Counted from the stretch's first letter, positions 47,813 through 58,712 are shown. The stretch is DNA of 64,000 nucleotides from Bifidobacterium sp. ESL0769 (GCF_029395495.1 NZ_CP113918.1:992001-1056000); one strand, 5' to 3'. Notes: generated from the sequence alone by a model not told the origin. Numbers and translations: made by a program.

Positions 47813-49492
47813 ATGGCAAGAGAAAATAATGATAATTCCCATGGACATGTCACCAAGCATATTTTCGTCACCGGTGGCGTTGTTTCTTCCCTTGGTAAGG
47901 GCCTGACAGCATCCTCTCTCGGTCGTCTTCTTCGCAGCCGTGGTCTCCGCGTATTGCAGCAAAAACTCGATCCTTATATCAATGTCGACCCTGGCACCAT
48001 GAACCCGTTCCAGCACGGTGAGGTCTACGTCACCGAAGACGGCGCCGAAACCGATCTGGACATCGGCCACTACGAGCGCTTCCTTGACGTCTTCCTCTCG
48101 CAGAAGGCTAATGTCACCACCGGTCAGATTTACCAGTCCGTGCTTGAGAAGGAGCGCGCCGGCAAATACTTGGGCCAGTGCGTCCAGGTCATCCCGCACA
48201 TCACCAACGAGATTAAGAGCCGCATGCGCGCCCAGGCCGCGGACGACGTCGACGTGATCATCACCGAGATCGGCGGCACCGTCGGCGACATCGAATCCCA
48301 GCCGTTCCTTGAAGCCGCACGCGAGGTCAAGCGTGAACTCGGCCCGCACAACTGCATGTTCGTCCACGTCTCGCTGGTTCCGTATCTGCCGGCCGCCCAC
48401 GAGCTGAAGACCAAGCCGACCCAGCACTCCGTGATGACTTTACGCCAGCTTGGCATCACCCCCGACGCACTCGTGCTGCGCAGCGATCGTCCGCTGAACC
48501 AAGGCATCAAGGACAAGATTTCCCTGATGTGCGATGTCGACGAGGAAGGCGTGGTCAACTGCGTGGACGCCCCGAGCATCTACGACGTGCCGAAGATCCT
48601 GCACAACGAAGGCCTCGACTCCTACGTGGTCCACTACCTTGAGCTCTCCGCCCACGACGTCGATTGGGCCGAATGGGACGAGCTTCTCGAGCGTGTGCAC
48701 CATCCGAAGGAAGAAGTCAACATCGCCATCGTCGGCAAGTACATCGACCTGCCCGATGCCTACCTTTCCGTTATCGAGGCTGTCAAGGCCGGCGGCTTCG
48801 GCAACTACGCCAAGGCGAACGTCAAGCTCGTCGCTGCCGACCTTTGCGAGTCCGAAGCCGGTGCCGACGCCGAGCTGCGAGATATGGACGGCATCATTGT
48901 TCCCGGCGGTTTCGGCATTCGTGGCATCGAAGGCAAGATTGGCGCGCTGCGCTACGCCCGCGAGCACAAGTTGCCCGCCTTGGGCCTGTGCCTTGGTCTG
49001 CAGTGCATGGTCATCGAATATGCGCGCGACGTTCTGGAGCTCGAGGATGCGGATTCCTCCGAGTTCGAGCCCGGCTGCAAGAACCCGGTCATCGCCACGA
49101 TGGAAGAGCAGAAAGACATCCTCGCCAATTCCGACATGGGCCACACCATGCGCCTCGGGGCCTATCCGGCTGTGCTGAAGGAAGGTTCGCTGGTCGAAAA
49201 GCTCTATGGCACCACCAATGTCAGTGAACGCCATCGCCATCGCTATGAGGTCAATGTGGCCTACAAGGATCGTCTGCGCGAAGGCGGCCTCGATATTTCC
49301 GGCGAAAGCCCCGACGGTGAGCTTACCGAGTTCGTCGAACTGCCGCAGGACGTGCATCCGTTCTACGTCGGCACGCAGGCCCACCCCGAGTTCAAGTCTC
49401 GCCCGACCAAGCCGCATCCGCTCTTCCAGGGGCTGGTAAAGGCCGCGCTCGACCATCAGGAAGCCCGCAAGAGCCAGCCCGAAGAGGACTGA
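47813..49492 (+). CDS. pyrG: CTP synthase
   Basis: A 559-residue protein: an N-terminal synthetase domain opening [20 protein letters not shown] (P-loop) and [14 protein letters not shown], then a C-terminal class I amidotransferase with the nucleophile in [14 protein letters not shown] and the His/Glu pair in [12 protein letters not shown]. It aminates UTP to CTP with glutamine. No strong ribosome site is visible before the ATG. Confidence 0.97.
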   Translation: MARENNDNSHGHVTKHIFVTGGVVSSLGKGLTASSLGRLLRSRGLRVLQQKLDPYINVDPGTMNPFQHGEVYVTEDGAETDLDIGHYERFLDVFLSQKANVTTGQIYQSVLEKERAGKYLGQCVQVIPHITNEIKSRMRAQAADDVDVIITEIGGTVGDIESQPFLEAAREVKRELGPHNCMFVHVSLVPYLPAAHELKTKPTQHSVMTLRQLGITPDALVLRSDRPLNQGIKDKISLMCDVDEEGVVNCVDAPSIYDVPKILHNEGLDSYVVHYLELSAHDVDWAEWDELLERVHHPKEEVNIAIVGKYIDLPDAYLSVIEAVKAGGFGNYAKANVKLVAADLCESEAGADAELRDMDGIIVPGGFGIRGIEGKIGALRYAREHKLPALGLCLGLQCMVIEYARDVLELEDADSSEFEPGCKNPVIATMEEQKDILANSDMGHTMRLGAYPAVLKEGSLVEKLYGTTNVSERHRHRYEVNVAYKDRLREGGLDISGESPDGELTEFVELPQDVHPFYVGTQAHPEFKSRPTKPHPLFQGLVKAALDHQEARKSQPEED

Positions 49493-49582
49493 GCTATAGG
49501 AAATTACCGGTAGCGTGATTGAATCCGTTTCTTCGAAAGCCGATGAAACCGGTTATTGATGTTGCCGATAATCGAACGTAAC

Positions 49583-49606
49583 AAGACCCCGCTTCGGTGG
49601 GGTCTT
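49583..49606 (+). terminator. Terminator after pyrG
   Basis: AAGACCCCGC-TTCG-GTGGGGTCTT, a 10-bp stem with a UUCG-type tetraloop. The following 195 bases to sufB are AT-rich and probably hold the suf promoter. Confidence 0.9.
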
Positions 49607-49801
49607 CTGCTATATGTGGATGGGTGAAGCCTTAGAAAACACGGACAAAATCGGGTAATTGTACAAAGCGATGTGATATGGACAAAGTTGTGAATTAAAT
49701 CACTTTCATTGTCAGCGTTGTTTTATATGCAACCCTAGTAATAAAAGTCCAATTCTGTTAGGTTTATATTGAGTGTAGTCAATGATGGGAGGCAGCGTAC
49801 G

Positions 49802-51298
49802 GTGGCAGAAAAACCAACACCAAACGCCGCGTCTGATACGGAGATGAGCCAGTATGTGGCTGATCGCGAACGTGTCAACGAGGATAAAATCAAAAAGGAT
49901 GACGAGATCATCCAGGAATTCGGCGAGTATAACTATGGCTGGCACGATTCCGATGCGGCCGGTGAGGCCGCGAAGAAGGGCATCGACGAGAACGTCGTTC
50001 GCGCCATTTCCGCCGACAAAGGCGAGCCGCAGTGGATGCTCGACATGAGGTTGAGGGGTTATCGCGCCTTCATCGAAAAGCCCATGCCTAAGTGGGGCGT
50101 GGACTTCTCCGATTTCGATGCCGATGATTTCAAGTATTATGTAAAGCCGATTGACAAACCGGCCAAGAGCTGGGATGACTTGCCCACGGATATCCGTACC
50201 ACCTACGACAAGCTGGGCATTCCCGACGCTGAGAAGAAGCGTCTGGTCTCCGGTGTCGCGGCGCAGTACGAGTCCGAGGTCATCTACAACTCCATCCAGG
50301 AGGACCTCAAAAAAGAAGGCGTGATCTTCACCGATACGGACACCGCGTTGCGCGAGTACCCGGATCTGGTCAAGAAATATTTCGCGACCGTCATCCCTTA
50401 CGATGACAACAAGTTCGCCGCTCTCAACACGGCGGCTTGGTCCGGCGGCTCGTTCGTCTACGTCCCCAAAGGCGTCCACGTCGATATCCCGCTGCAGGCC
50501 TACTTCCGCATCAACACACCGAACATGGGCCAGTTCGAGCGCACGCTGATCATCGCAGAGGAAGGCTCTTACGTCCATTACGTCGAGGGCTGCACGGCCC
50601 CGATCTACGCGACGGACTCGCTGCACGCGGCCAACGTCGAGATCATCGTCGGCAAGAACGCCCGTGTGCGTTATACGACCGTACAGAATTGGTCGAACAA
50701 TGTCTACAACCTCGTCACCCAGCGCGCCTATGTCAAAGAGGGCGGCACCATGGAATGGGTCGACGGCAACATCGGCTCCAAGGCGAGCATGAAGTACCCG
50801 TCCTGCATTTTGGCTGAGCCGTACGCCAAGGCCTCCACCATGTCGCTGAGCTTCGCCGGCAAGGGGCAGTATCAGGACACCGGCGCCAAGATGATTCATC
50901 TGGCACCGCACACCAGCTCCACCATCGTCGCCAAATCGATTTCGCGCGGTGGTGGACGTTGCGCCTACCGCGGTTTGGTCAAGGTGATTGACGGGGCCAA
51001 GGGCTCGAGCTCTTCGGTGGTCTGCGACACCTTGCTGGTCGACGATTATTCGCGTTCCGACACGTATCCGCACGTCGACATCCGCGAGGACGACGTGACG
51101 ATGGCGCACGAAGCGACTGTTTCCAAGGTCTCCGAGGACCAGCTCTTCTACCTGATGAGCCGCGGGCTCGAGGAGAAGGAAGCCATGGGCATGATTGTGC
51201 GCGGCTTCGTCGAGCCGATCAGCCGTGAGCTGCCTATGGAATACGCGTTGGAGCTCAACAGGCTGGTCGAGTTGCAAATGGAAGGATCGGTGGGCTGA
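49802..51298 (+). CDS. sufB: Fe-S assembly scaffold protein SufB
   Basis: A 498-residue protein with the SufB/SufD beta-helix core ([53 protein letters not shown]). Cys in EGCTAPIY and the C-terminal region are the sites implicated in cluster assembly. It forms the SufBC2D complex with the next two genes. GTG 49802 is chosen because GGGAGG precedes it; the frame is open upstream. Confidence 0.96.
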   Translation: MAEKPTPNAASDTEMSQYVADRERVNEDKIKKDDEIIQEFGEYNYGWHDSDAAGEAAKKGIDENVVRAISADKGEPQWMLDMRLRGYRAFIEKPMPKWGVDFSDFDADDFKYYVKPIDKPAKSWDDLPTDIRTTYDKLGIPDAEKKRLVSGVAAQYESEVIYNSIQEDLKKEGVIFTDTDTALREYPDLVKKYFATVIPYDDNKFAALNTAAWSGGSFVYVPKGVHVDIPLQAYFRINTPNMGQFERTLIIAEEGSYVHYVEGCTAPIYATDSLHAANVEIIVGKNARVRYTTVQNWSNNVYNLVTQRAYVKEGGTMEWVDGNIGSKASMKYPSCILAEPYAKASTMSLSFAGKGQYQDTGAKMIHLAPHTSSTIVAKSISRGGGRCAYRGLVKVIDGAKGSSSSVVCDTLLVDDYSRSDTYPHVDIREDDVTMAHEATVSKVSEDQLFYLMSRGLEEKEAMGMIVRGFVEPISRELPMEYALELNRLVELQMEGSVG

Positions 51299-51301
51299 TC
51301 G

Positions 51302-52525
51302 ATGGCCGAACAAGAAGTGAATATTCCAGTGGCGGATCCCAATGATCCCTACGCAGTGCCGGCGGCGATGCCGTCCAGTGCCGACAACGAGCCGCGCTCG
51401 TTTGCAGTGGACGATTTCAAGATGCCGACGCGCAAGCAGGAGGACTGGCGCTATACCCCGCTCGAGCGCATCGAGGAGTTCTTCAACGTCTTCATCCCCA
51501 GCGGCGAGACCAAGGTAACCGTCAGCAATATCGACGGAACACCGATTGATGGTAACAAGGTGACCAAGTCGGTCATCGACCGTAGCGAGGCGCCTTCCGG
51601 CAGTATCATGAAGCCGAATGACCGTGTTTCGGCAGTAGAATGGAACAGCGGCAGTAAGACTGTCGTCGTCTCTATTTCCGGGGAACTTGACCAGCCGGTA
51701 CTGGTTGACGTCGAAGGACACGGTGCCGATCTCGATTCTCTGCATCTCGTGCTCAAAGTCGCTGACCGTACGCATGGCGATATCGTTGTGCGTCACCAAG
51801 GTCTGGCTCGTCTTGCCGAAGGCATTGAAATTATTACTGGCAAGGACTCCCACGTTTCCACCACGTTCGTGCAGGAATGGGACAAGGGCTCCAAGCACGT
51901 GGGCAACCAGCGCATTCACGTCGGCGACAACGCCTCGCTGCGCCACGCCGTGGTCACCCTCGGCGGCGACGTCGTGCGTCTGCGTATGGATCAGGAATTC
52001 GGCGGACCGCAGGGAGATCTCAACATGCTCGGCATCTACTTTGCCGAGGCCGGACAGCACCTCGAGCATCGCACGATGGTGGTTCACAACTATCCGGAGT
52101 GTAAGTCCCGTGTGGTTTACAAGGGAGCTTTGGACGGCAAGAATGCACATTCGACTTGGGTCGGCAACGCGCTGATCCAGCCGCAGGCGCCGAACACCGA
52201 CTCCTACGAGCTCAACCGCAACCTGGTGCTCACGCCCGGTCCCGTGGCCGATTCCGAGCCGAACCTCGAGATCGAGAACGGCAACATCATCGGTGCCGGC
52301 CATGCCAGCTCCGTCGGCCACTTTGATGACGAGGAGCTCTTCTACCTGCAGTCGCGCGGCATCACGGAATCCGAAGCCCGCAAGCTCGTGGTCCGTGGTT
52401 TCTTCGCCGACCTCATCGAACAAATCGGTGTGCCCAGCATCGCCGAACACCTTATGAATGTCATTGACCGCAGGCTCGCGCGCGGCGAAAGCGCCGACAT
52501 GCAAGCGGTATTGGAGGATAAGTAA
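51302..52525 (+). CDS. sufD: Fe-S assembly protein SufD
   Basis: A 407-residue SufD-type partner of SufB: variable N-terminus, then the beta-helix core (HLEHRTMVVHNYPECKSR, KGALDGKNAHSTWVGNALIQ) and the C-terminal region that binds SufC (SRGITESEARKLVVRGFFAD). It begins three bases after sufB. Confidence 0.95.
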   Translation: MAEQEVNIPVADPNDPYAVPAAMPSSADNEPRSFAVDDFKMPTRKQEDWRYTPLERIEEFFNVFIPSGETKVTVSNIDGTPIDGNKVTKSVIDRSEAPSGSIMKPNDRVSAVEWNSGSKTVVVSISGELDQPVLVDVEGHGADLDSLHLVLKVADRTHGDIVVRHQGLARLAEGIEIITGKDSHVSTTFVQEWDKGSKHVGNQRIHVGDNASLRHAVVTLGGDVVRLRMDQEFGGPQGDLNMLGIYFAEAGQHLEHRTMVVHNYPECKSRVVYKGALDGKNAHSTWVGNALIQPQAPNTDSYELNRNLVLTPGPVADSEPNLEIENGNIIGAGHASSVGHFDDEELFYLQSRGITESEARKLVVRGFFADLIEQIGVPSIAEHLMNVIDRRLARGESADMQAVLEDK

Positions 52526-53302
52526 ATGTCTACATTGGAAATCAAGGATCTCTACGCATCGGTGGAGACCAAAGAAGGCCGCAAGCAGATTCTCAAGGGC
52601 GCGACCCTGACCGTCAACTCCGGCGAGACGCACGCCATCATGGGCCCCAACGGCTCCGGCAAGTCCACACTGGCCTACACGCTGGCCGGCCACCCGAAGT
52701 ACTTCGTTGACTCCGGCGAGGCGCTGCTCGACGGTGAGGACCTGCTCAAGATGACTGCGGACGAGCGTGCGAAGGCTGGCCTGTTCCTCGCGATGCAGTA
52801 CCCGGTGGAGGTGCCGGGCGTCTCGATGACCAACTTCCTGCGCACCGCCAAGACCGAGGTCGACGGCAAGGCTCCCGCCATCCGCACCTGGACCAAGGAG
52901 CTGCAGGACGCAATGAAGAACCTTCGCATGGACAAGAAGTTCGCTTCCCGTTCCGTCAACGAAGGCTTCTCCGGCGGCGAAAAGAAGCGCGCCGAAGTGC
53001 TGCAGCTTGAGCTTCTGAAACCTAAGTTCGCCATCATGGACGAGACCGACTCCGGTCTCGATGTTGACGCGCTGCGCATCGTCTCCGAAGGCGTGAACCG
53101 CGCCAAGGAGAACACGGGGCTGGGCATTATGCTCATCACGCATTACACTCGAATCCTCAAGTATATTAAGCCGGATATTGTGCATGTGTTTGCAGGTGGA
53201 AAGTTTGTCAAGACTGGCGGGCCCGAGCTTGCGGATGAACTGGAAGAGACTGGGTATGATCAGTATCTGCCTGAAGGTTCGACGGAATCGGCTTTAGCTT
53301 GA
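52526..53302 (+). CDS. sufC: Fe-S assembly ATPase SufC
   Basis: A 258-residue ABC-type ATPase: Walker A GPNGSGKST, signature FSGGEKKRAEVLQ, Walker B FAIMDETDSGLDVDAL. It powers rearrangement of the SufBCD scaffold. It starts directly after the sufD stop, with GGAGG inside the end of sufD. Confidence 0.97.
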   Translation: MSTLEIKDLYASVETKEGRKQILKGATLTVNSGETHAIMGPNGSGKSTLAYTLAGHPKYFVDSGEALLDGEDLLKMTADERAKAGLFLAMQYPVEVPGVSMTNFLRTAKTEVDGKAPAIRTWTKELQDAMKNLRMDKKFASRSVNEGFSGGEKKRAEVLQLELLKPKFAIMDETDSGLDVDALRIVSEGVNRAKENTGLGIMLITHYTRILKYIKPDIVHVFAGGKFVKTGGPELADELEETGYDQYLPEGSTESALA

Positions 53303-53355
53303 TTTTGTTTTGATTAATCGCTTTTAGTAGTTTTCAGTTTTAGCTTACTTTTAGC

Positions 53356-53460
53356 GGTTGGTCGCGGATTGGAAAAGGACACCATGTTTCGGAACCCTCA
53401 AGGCCGGTAGGCCAAGCTTTACTCCTCAACATGGTGTCCTTTTCCAATCCGCTTATGTTG
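53356..53460 (+). repeat. 105-bp palindromic repeat, copy B, between sufC and sufS
   Basis: Same ends and core as copy A (GGTTGGTCGCGGATT; CCTCAAGGCCGGTAGGCC; AAGCTTTAC). Its own stem is 25 bp and perfect (53364-53388 with 53428-53452) but of different sequence from copy A's stem. The whole element would form a very stable RNA hairpin inside the suf gene run. Confidence 0.88.
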
Positions 53461-53496
53461 CGTTAGTTTGGCAGGTTATTTTTTAGGGCTTTGGAT

Positions 53497-53523
53497 GATT
53501 TTGACACATCGAGTGTCAAAATC
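53497..53523 (+). terminator. Hairpin upstream of sufS
   Basis: A perfect 11-bp stem (53497-53507 with 53513-53523), 5-base loop, followed by a small CAGGC/GCCTG hairpin (53526-53538). It may end or weaken the sufBDC transcript. There is no clean T-tract. Confidence 0.45.
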
Positions 53524-53602
53524 AGCAGGCTTCGCCTGAAAATAATATTAAAATTGAATAAAAGTCATTAAGAGCTATGGCTTATAAAGATTGAAGGCAA
53601 TG

Positions 53603-54874
53603 ATGGTGGATTTTTTGAAGATTAGGGACGAGTTTCCTATTTTGGGGCAGGAGATCCATGGGCATCCACTCGTGTACTTTGACTCGGCGGCTACGGCGCA
53701 GAAGCCACAGTGCGTGATTGATGCCGAGAGCAAGTTTTATGAGACCATCAATGCTGGGGTGCACCGTGGGGCGCATGAGCTCGCTGCGCGTAGCACTGTT
53801 GCGTTTGAAGAAGCGCGCGCCAAGGTTGCCAAGCTCGTTGGAGCCAATTCTGAAGAGGGGCAGGAAGAGATTGTTGTCACGGCTGGGGCCACAGCTGGGC
53901 TAAATCTGCTGGCTACAGCCTTTGGTAATGCCTCGCTCGGGCGTGGCGGGGATGCTGCTAAACGGTTTGCGCTTAAGCCGGGGGATGAGATCGTCGTTTC
54001 CAAGGCCGAGCATCATTCGGTGTTGCTGCCGTTCCAGGAGCTGGCTTACCGCACTGGGGCCACGCTGAAATGGTTTGATTTGACTGATGACGGGCGTATC
54101 CGTTCCGATACTGCCGATGAAGTTATTACCGATCGGACCAAGATCGTCGCCATCACCCATATCAGCAACGTCACTGGGGCTATCACTGATATCGAGCCTA
54201 TTGTCAAGCGTGCGCACGAAGTCGGGGCCATCTTTATTCTGGACGCTTGCCAGTCGGTGCCGCATCTGAAACTCGATTTCCACAAGATGGATGTCGATTT
54301 CGCAGCTTGGAGCGCCCATAAGATGTATGGGCCAACCGGCGTTGGTTTCCTCTATGGGAAACGTGAACTGTTGGAAGCCTTGCCGCCGGCCAGTTTCGGC
54401 GGATCGATGGTCGAACTGGCATGGATGGACAAGCCCGCGGAATATATGGAACCACCCGCCCGATTCGAGTCCGGAACCCAGCCGGTCGCACAGGTTGTGG
54501 CCGCAGGTGTGGCCGCCGACTGGATGCGCGAAATCGGCATGGAAAATGTCGAAGCCCACGAAAAGACAATTACCGACGAACTTCTGAAGCTTAACGACGT
54601 TCCCGGTTTCCGTGTGCTCGGGCCGGTGGAGAACAAGGATCGCATCGGCACGGTGTCGTTCGACGTCAAAGGCGTGCATCCGCATGATGTCGGCCAGTTC
54701 TTCGATGCCCAGGGCATCGCGGTGCGCGTCGGCCATCATTGCGCCCAACCGGTTCACCGTCACTTCGGCCTGTTTGCTTCGTCCCGAGCTTCGACAGGCG
54801 TGTACAATACCGTCGAGGAAGCCAAGCAAGTAGTCGAAACGGCCGGCAAGGTCCGTTCGTTCTTTGAGGTGTGA
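53603..54874 (+). CDS. sufS: Cysteine desulfurase SufS
   Basis: A 423-residue PLP enzyme of the group II desulfurases. The PLP lysine is Lys240 in WSAHKMYGPTG. The persulfide cysteine is Cys380 in RVGHHCAQPVHRHFG. It takes sulfur from cysteine and passes it to SufU. GAAGG precedes two consecutive ATGs (53600 and 53603); the second has the better spacing. The 300 bases upstream hold the palindromic repeat and hairpins, so this gene may be expressed apart from sufBDC. Confidence 0.96.
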   Translation: MVDFLKIRDEFPILGQEIHGHPLVYFDSAATAQKPQCVIDAESKFYETINAGVHRGAHELAARSTVAFEEARAKVAKLVGANSEEGQEEIVVTAGATAGLNLLATAFGNASLGRGGDAAKRFALKPGDEIVVSKAEHHSVLLPFQELAYRTGATLKWFDLTDDGRIRSDTADEVITDRTKIVAITHISNVTGAITDIEPIVKRAHEVGAIFILDACQSVPHLKLDFHKMDVDFAAWSAHKMYGPTGVGFLYGKRELLEALPPASFGGSMVELAWMDKPAEYMEPPARFESGTQPVAQVVAAGVAADWMREIGMENVEAHEKTITDELLKLNDVPGFRVLGPVENKDRIGTVSFDVKGVHPHDVGQFFDAQGIAVRVGHHCAQPVHRHFGLFASSRASTGVYNTVEEAKQVVETAGKVRSFFEV

Positions 54875-54876
54875 GC

Positions 54877-55434
54877 ATGAGTGATTTTGGTATGAGCGGT
54901 GACGATCTCGAGCAGATGTATCAGGAGGTCATTCTTGACGCGTCGAAGCATCCGCACGGCAAGGAGCATTTTGCCGCGGACGTGACGAAGGAGTCGAAAA
55001 GTGCGAGCGAAACCGGCGAGACGACGGTGCGTGCCAGCCATGAATACTGCACGCCGGGGGAGTCACACCAATTCAACCCGACCTGCGGCGATCAGGTGAC
55101 CGTCCACGTCGAAGTCTCGGAATCCGAACCGCACAAGATCGAGCGTCTGGTATGGGACGGCAGTGGTTGTTCCATCTCCACGGCCAGCCTTTCGATGATG
55201 GTCGATCTGGTCGACGGTAAGACGGTTGACGAAGCCATGCAGCTTGAGGGCGTCTTCCAGAAGCTGATGAAGTCGCGCGGTGCCGGTCTCGATAACGACG
55301 CCGATGAAGAGGCGTTGGGTGATGCCGTCGTGTTCCAAGGCGTCTCGAAATATCCGATGCGCATCAAATGCGCGTTGCTGGGTTGGGCCGGACTCAAGGA
55401 TTCGCTGGCCAAGGCGTTGGCGGCAGATAAGTAA
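54877..55434 (+). CDS. sufU: SufU zinc-dependent sulfur-transfer protein
   Basis: A 185-residue IscU-fold protein with the SufU zinc/cysteine sites: NPTCGD, GSGCSIS and RIKCALLGW. It accepts persulfide sulfur from SufS and passes it to the SufBCD scaffold. GAGGT precedes ATG 54877, two bases after the sufS stop. Confidence 0.95.
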   Translation: MSDFGMSGDDLEQMYQEVILDASKHPHGKEHFAADVTKESKSASETGETTVRASHEYCTPGESHQFNPTCGDQVTVHVEVSESEPHKIERLVWDGSGCSISTASLSMMVDLVDGKTVDEAMQLEGVFQKLMKSRGAGLDNDADEEALGDAVVFQGVSKYPMRIKCALLGWAGLKDSLAKALAADK

Positions 55435-55619
55435 AAATAACCGATCGATACTTTGAAAAACATAGCGATAATCAATAGATGCTTGATGAATAAACGACGT
55501 ATGGCGAACATATCGTTGCGTCATTCATTGGCGAGTGACTTGATTATGCTATCCGCTTGTATCAATCGCTTTTAATACATGACATAATGATTGGTGGATT
55601 CACCACAGCAGGAGGCAAC

Positions 55620-56195
55620 ATGGAAAGCCAAGACAATCTCGTACCGACGCCGGAATCTTCGATTCTCGATTCGGCAGCCAAAGCGCTTGGCAGCGAGGAG
55701 AAGGCCGAGGCAGCCGTCGCCAATCCGCATGCGGTGGGTTCGCTCGATAAATTCGATAAGCAGGATGAAGCGGGCTCTGCAACAGCTGAGACTTCCGACG
55801 AATCGGCTGGCAACACCGTCAAGGATGAAGAAACTGGGATTCCGCTGACCTCGTTCAACGACATTGGCAGGGCCACGGCCGCCGACGTGCGTGAGGCGTT
55901 GCACCAGGTCATCGATCCAGAGCTCGGCATCGACGTCATCGACCTCGGCTTGGTCTACGGCATCGAAATCGACGAAAAAGGCCGTGCCATCATCACGATG
56001 ACGCTGACCACTCCGGCTTGCCCGTTGACCGATTTGCTTGAAGATGAGTGTGCCTCGACGTTGGCCGGCTTGGTGGAGGAATTCCGCATCGACTGGACGT
56101 GGCAGCCGCGTTGGACGCTCGACATGATTCGCCCGGAAGGCCGCGAACAGCTTGAGGCCATCGGCTTCAACTTCGACAACATGCCGAAGTACTGA
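55620..56195 (+). CDS. sufT: MIP18/DUF59-family Fe-S protein maturation factor (SufT-like)
   Basis: 191 residues. The first 80 or so are acidic, Ala/Ser/Glu-rich and probably disordered. The rest is the DUF59 fold: VIDPELGIDVIDLGLVYGIE, and TMTLTTPACPLTDLLED with the conserved Cys. Relatives help deliver Fe-S clusters to target proteins. AGGAGG five bases before ATG 55620 fixes the start. The 185-base gap after sufU may hold a separate promoter. Confidence 0.9.
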   Translation: MESQDNLVPTPESSILDSAAKALGSEEKAEAAVANPHAVGSLDKFDKQDEAGSATAETSDESAGNTVKDEETGIPLTSFNDIGRATAADVREALHQVIDPELGIDVIDLGLVYGIEIDEKGRAIITMTLTTPACPLTDLLEDECASTLAGLVEEFRIDWTWQPRWTLDMIRPEGREQLEAIGFNFDNMPKY

Positions 56196-56209
56196 AACTT
56201 ACAATTACC

Positions 56210-56256
56210 AAAAAGGAACGCTGCTTCGGAATTCTTCTGGTGCAGCGTTCCTTTTT
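56210..56256. terminator. Bidirectional terminator between sufT and glgC
   Basis: A perfect 15-bp stem (56210-56224 with 56242-56256) with A and T flanks, serving both convergent genes. Confidence 0.92.
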
Positions 56257-56282
56257 ATTCGATAATCATTACCGGATTTATA

Positions 56283-57524
56283 TCAGTCTCTGATAACCGT
56301 GCGCTTGGGGACGATCGTGATGCCGTCTTTGACGGTGAAGCCGCGGGCGCGGTCGTGCTCGTGGTCAATGCCCACGGTTGCGTTCTCTTCAAGGATGACG
56401 TTCTTGTCGATGATAGCCTTGCAGACGCGTGCACGACGCCCGACGATGACCCCGTCGAAGAGTATGGAATCAACCACCTGCGACCACGAATTGATGCGCA
56501 CGTTCGGCGACAGCACCGAATGCTGCACGTCGCCACCCGAGACGATGACGCCGGGGGCGATGATGGACTCGGTGGCTCGTCCGATGCGGTTGGTTTCGGA
56601 ACGGACGAACTTGGCTGGAGGCAGGTTGCCTGAAAGCGTGTAAATCGGCCAATCCTGGTTGTAAAGATTGAACGGGGGATTGTACTCGATCAGGTCCATA
56701 TGGGCCTCGTAGAACTGCTTGATGGTGCCGACGTCACGCCAATAGGCGCGGTCGTAGTCGGTGGCCCCAGGAATCTCGTTTTCGCTGAAGTCGTAGACGC
56801 CGGCTTCGTGCCGCTGCGAGAAGAAAGGTGCGATGTCGCCGCCCATGTCGTGCTTGGTATCCTCGGCCTTCTCGTCACGTGCCAGCGCGTCGAAAAGTGC
56901 GTCGGTGGTGGCGATGTAATTGCCCATCGAAGCCAGAATCTGGTCGGGATGACCGGGCATGCCGTCGGTGGTCTCGGGCTTCTCCTTGAATCCGCGGATC
57001 ATGTGTGGATGATTCGGGTCGACATCGATGACGCCGAACTGGTTTGATGCTTCGATCGGTTGACGGATACCGGCTACCGTGAAAGCCGCTCCGGATTCGA
57101 TATGTTGTTTGAGCATCTGCCCGAAATCCATGCGGTAGACGTGGTCGGCGCCGACGATGACCACATAGTCAGGCTGCTCGTCTTCGATGATATTAATCGT
57201 TTGGTAGACCGCGTCCGCAGAACCCAAATACCAATGCTTGCCAAGACGCTGTTGGGCCGGAACCGGGGAAACATAGGCGTCAAGCAGTGGGGAGAAGCGC
57301 CAGACCTTCGAGATATGGCGGTCCAAGGAATGCGATTTGTATTGCGTCAGTACGACGATTTGTGAGTATCCGGAATTGACCAGGTTGCTCAGCGGGAAAT
57401 CGATGAGACGGTACACGCCGCCGAACGGCACCGCGGGTTTGGCCCGGTCGCGCGTCAGCGGCATCAGACGCGTGCCTTCGCCGCCTGCCAATACGATAGC
57501 CAGTACTTTAGGATTCTTTGCCAT
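56283..57524 (-). CDS. glgC: Glucose-1-phosphate adenylyltransferase
   Basis: A 413-residue nucleotidyltransferase. The N-terminal domain has [38 protein letters not shown] and [10 protein letters not shown]. The C-terminal left-handed beta helix carries [18 protein letters not shown]. It makes ADP-glucose for glycogen. It is downstream of the rRNA methyltransferase on the same strand, after a 186-base gap. Confidence 0.96.
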   Translation of the reverse strand: MAKNPKVLAIVLAGGEGTRLMPLTRDRAKPAVPFGGVYRLIDFPLSNLVNSGYSQIVVLTQYKSHSLDRHISKVWRFSPLLDAYVSPVPAQQRLGKHWYLGSADAVYQTINIIEDEQPDYVVIVGADHVYRMDFGQMLKQHIESGAAFTVAGIRQPIEASNQFGVIDVDPNHPHMIRGFKEKPETTDGMPGHPDQILASMGNYIATTDALFDALARDEKAEDTKHDMGGDIAPFFSQRHEAGVYDFSENEIPGATDYDRAYWRDVGTIKQFYEAHMDLIEYNPPFNLYNQDWPIYTLSGNLPPAKFVRSETNRIGRATESIIAPGVIVSGGDVQHSVLSPNVRINSWSQVVDSILFDGVIVGRRARVCKAIIDKNVILEENATVGIDHEHDRARGFTVKDGITIVPKRTVIRD

Positions 57525-57710
57525 TCCTTACCCCCTGATTACCGCGTCCTGTCGACCATTCTACAATTTCTGGCCGCAGCAGCGATGCTATATGAATCGT
57601 TCTCACGCTACCTGCAAAGTCGCGAGGCGTTCATCTTTGCACACGACCTTTTCTGCTCATTACTGTATCGGATTGAGCCGACGCGAAACGCCCGAGAGGT
57701 CGCCGAACGT

Positions 57711-58712
57711 CTAATTTCGCTTCGGGCTGGTCGCATAGAAGGCGACGGCGCTGGAGGCGGCCACATTGAGGCTGTCGACGCCGTTGCTCATCGGGATTTT
57801 GACGGTGAGGTCGGTGTTGGCGATGGTGCGGTGCGAAAGTCCGTCACCCTCCGTGCCGAAAACGAGGGCAAGCTTGTCGATATGGTCGGCTTCGTGCGGT
57901 TCGTTGTTGAGACGTCGGGTCAATTCGTCAAGGCTGATGGAATCATCGGTCAGTGCCATCGCGACGGTGGTAAAGCCCAGATCGTTGAGTTCCTTGAGCC
58001 CCCGCACCGGCCAGTATTTCCGATCTTCCTCTTTGGTGTGGCGGCTGGTGGGATTGTCGTTAATATTAGTCGTTTCCGCATGTTGACCCATTGAGGAATG
58101 TTGAGATGTTGTTTCGTCCTGCCCACTGATTTCTTCGGTGTCGTTTTCCAGCGTTTCCGCGTCGATGCGTGTCCACGGTACTTGGAATACCGTGCCCATG
58201 GAAACTCGGGCCGCGCGACGATAAAGCGGGTCGCCGCAGGAAGGCGTAACTAGTACGGCATCGACGTCGAGCGCCGCCGCTGAACGCATCAGCGCGCCGA
58301 CGTTGGTGTGATCGACGATATTTTCCATGACCGCAATTCGTCGTGCGTTCTTGCACAGTTCTTTTACGGTGGGCAGCTTCCAACGGCGCATGGCGGCCAG
58401 GGCCCCGCGATGGAGCCGATAACCGGTCAGTTTTTTCAGTTGCTCAGGTGAAGCCACATAAACCGGAACGTCCTTGCCCCAGCGTTTGTCGATACGCTCG
58501 AACATATCTGCCATTCCTGAAAGCCAAGGCTCCTCGACCAGCAGCGAAACCGGTTCACGCCCGGCTGCCAGCGCCCGGTCGATGACCTTGGGCGACTCCG
58601 CGATAAAGATGCCCTTCTCAGGTTCAAGCCGGTTGCGCAGCTGCGCCTCGGTCAGGTTGGTATACGCGGCTACGCGCTCGTCGTCCACGGAATCAATCGT
58701 GATAATTCGCAT
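57711..58712 (-). CDS. SpoU/TrmH-family RNA 2'-O-methyltransferase
   Basis: A 333-residue SPOUT enzyme with all three motifs: NVGALMRSAAALDVDAV (1), LVFGTEGDGLS (2) and IPMSNGVDSLNVAASSAVAF (3). A substrate-binding N-terminal domain (FIAESPKVIDRAL) precedes them. It likely methylates rRNA or tRNA ribose. Residues of about 187-231 are an acidic, Ser/Thr/Asn/Gln-rich insertion between motifs 1 and 2. AAGGAAA precedes the ATG. Confidence 0.9.
   Translation of the reverse strand: MRIITIDSVDDERVAAYTNLTEAQLRNRLEPEKGIFIAESPKVIDRALAAGREPVSLLVEEPWLSGMADMFERIDKRWGKDVPVYVASPEQLKKLTGYRLHRGALAAMRRWKLPTVKELCKNARRIAVMENIVDHTNVGALMRSAAALDVDAVLVTPSCGDPLYRRAARVSMGTVFQVPWTRIDAETLENDTEEISGQDETTSQHSSMGQHAETTNINDNPTSRHTKEEDRKYWPVRGLKELNDLGFTTVAMALTDDSISLDELTRRLNNEPHEADHIDKLALVFGTEGDGLSHRTIANTDLTVKIPMSNGVDSLNVAASSAVAFYATSPKRN

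Noticed and set aside
49712..53185. 1157-codon open frame on the minus strand opposite sufB-sufD-sufC
   Set aside because: It lies wholly antisense to three well-matched suf genes. Its protein has no recognisable domain and a composition expected from reading GC-rich codons backwards.
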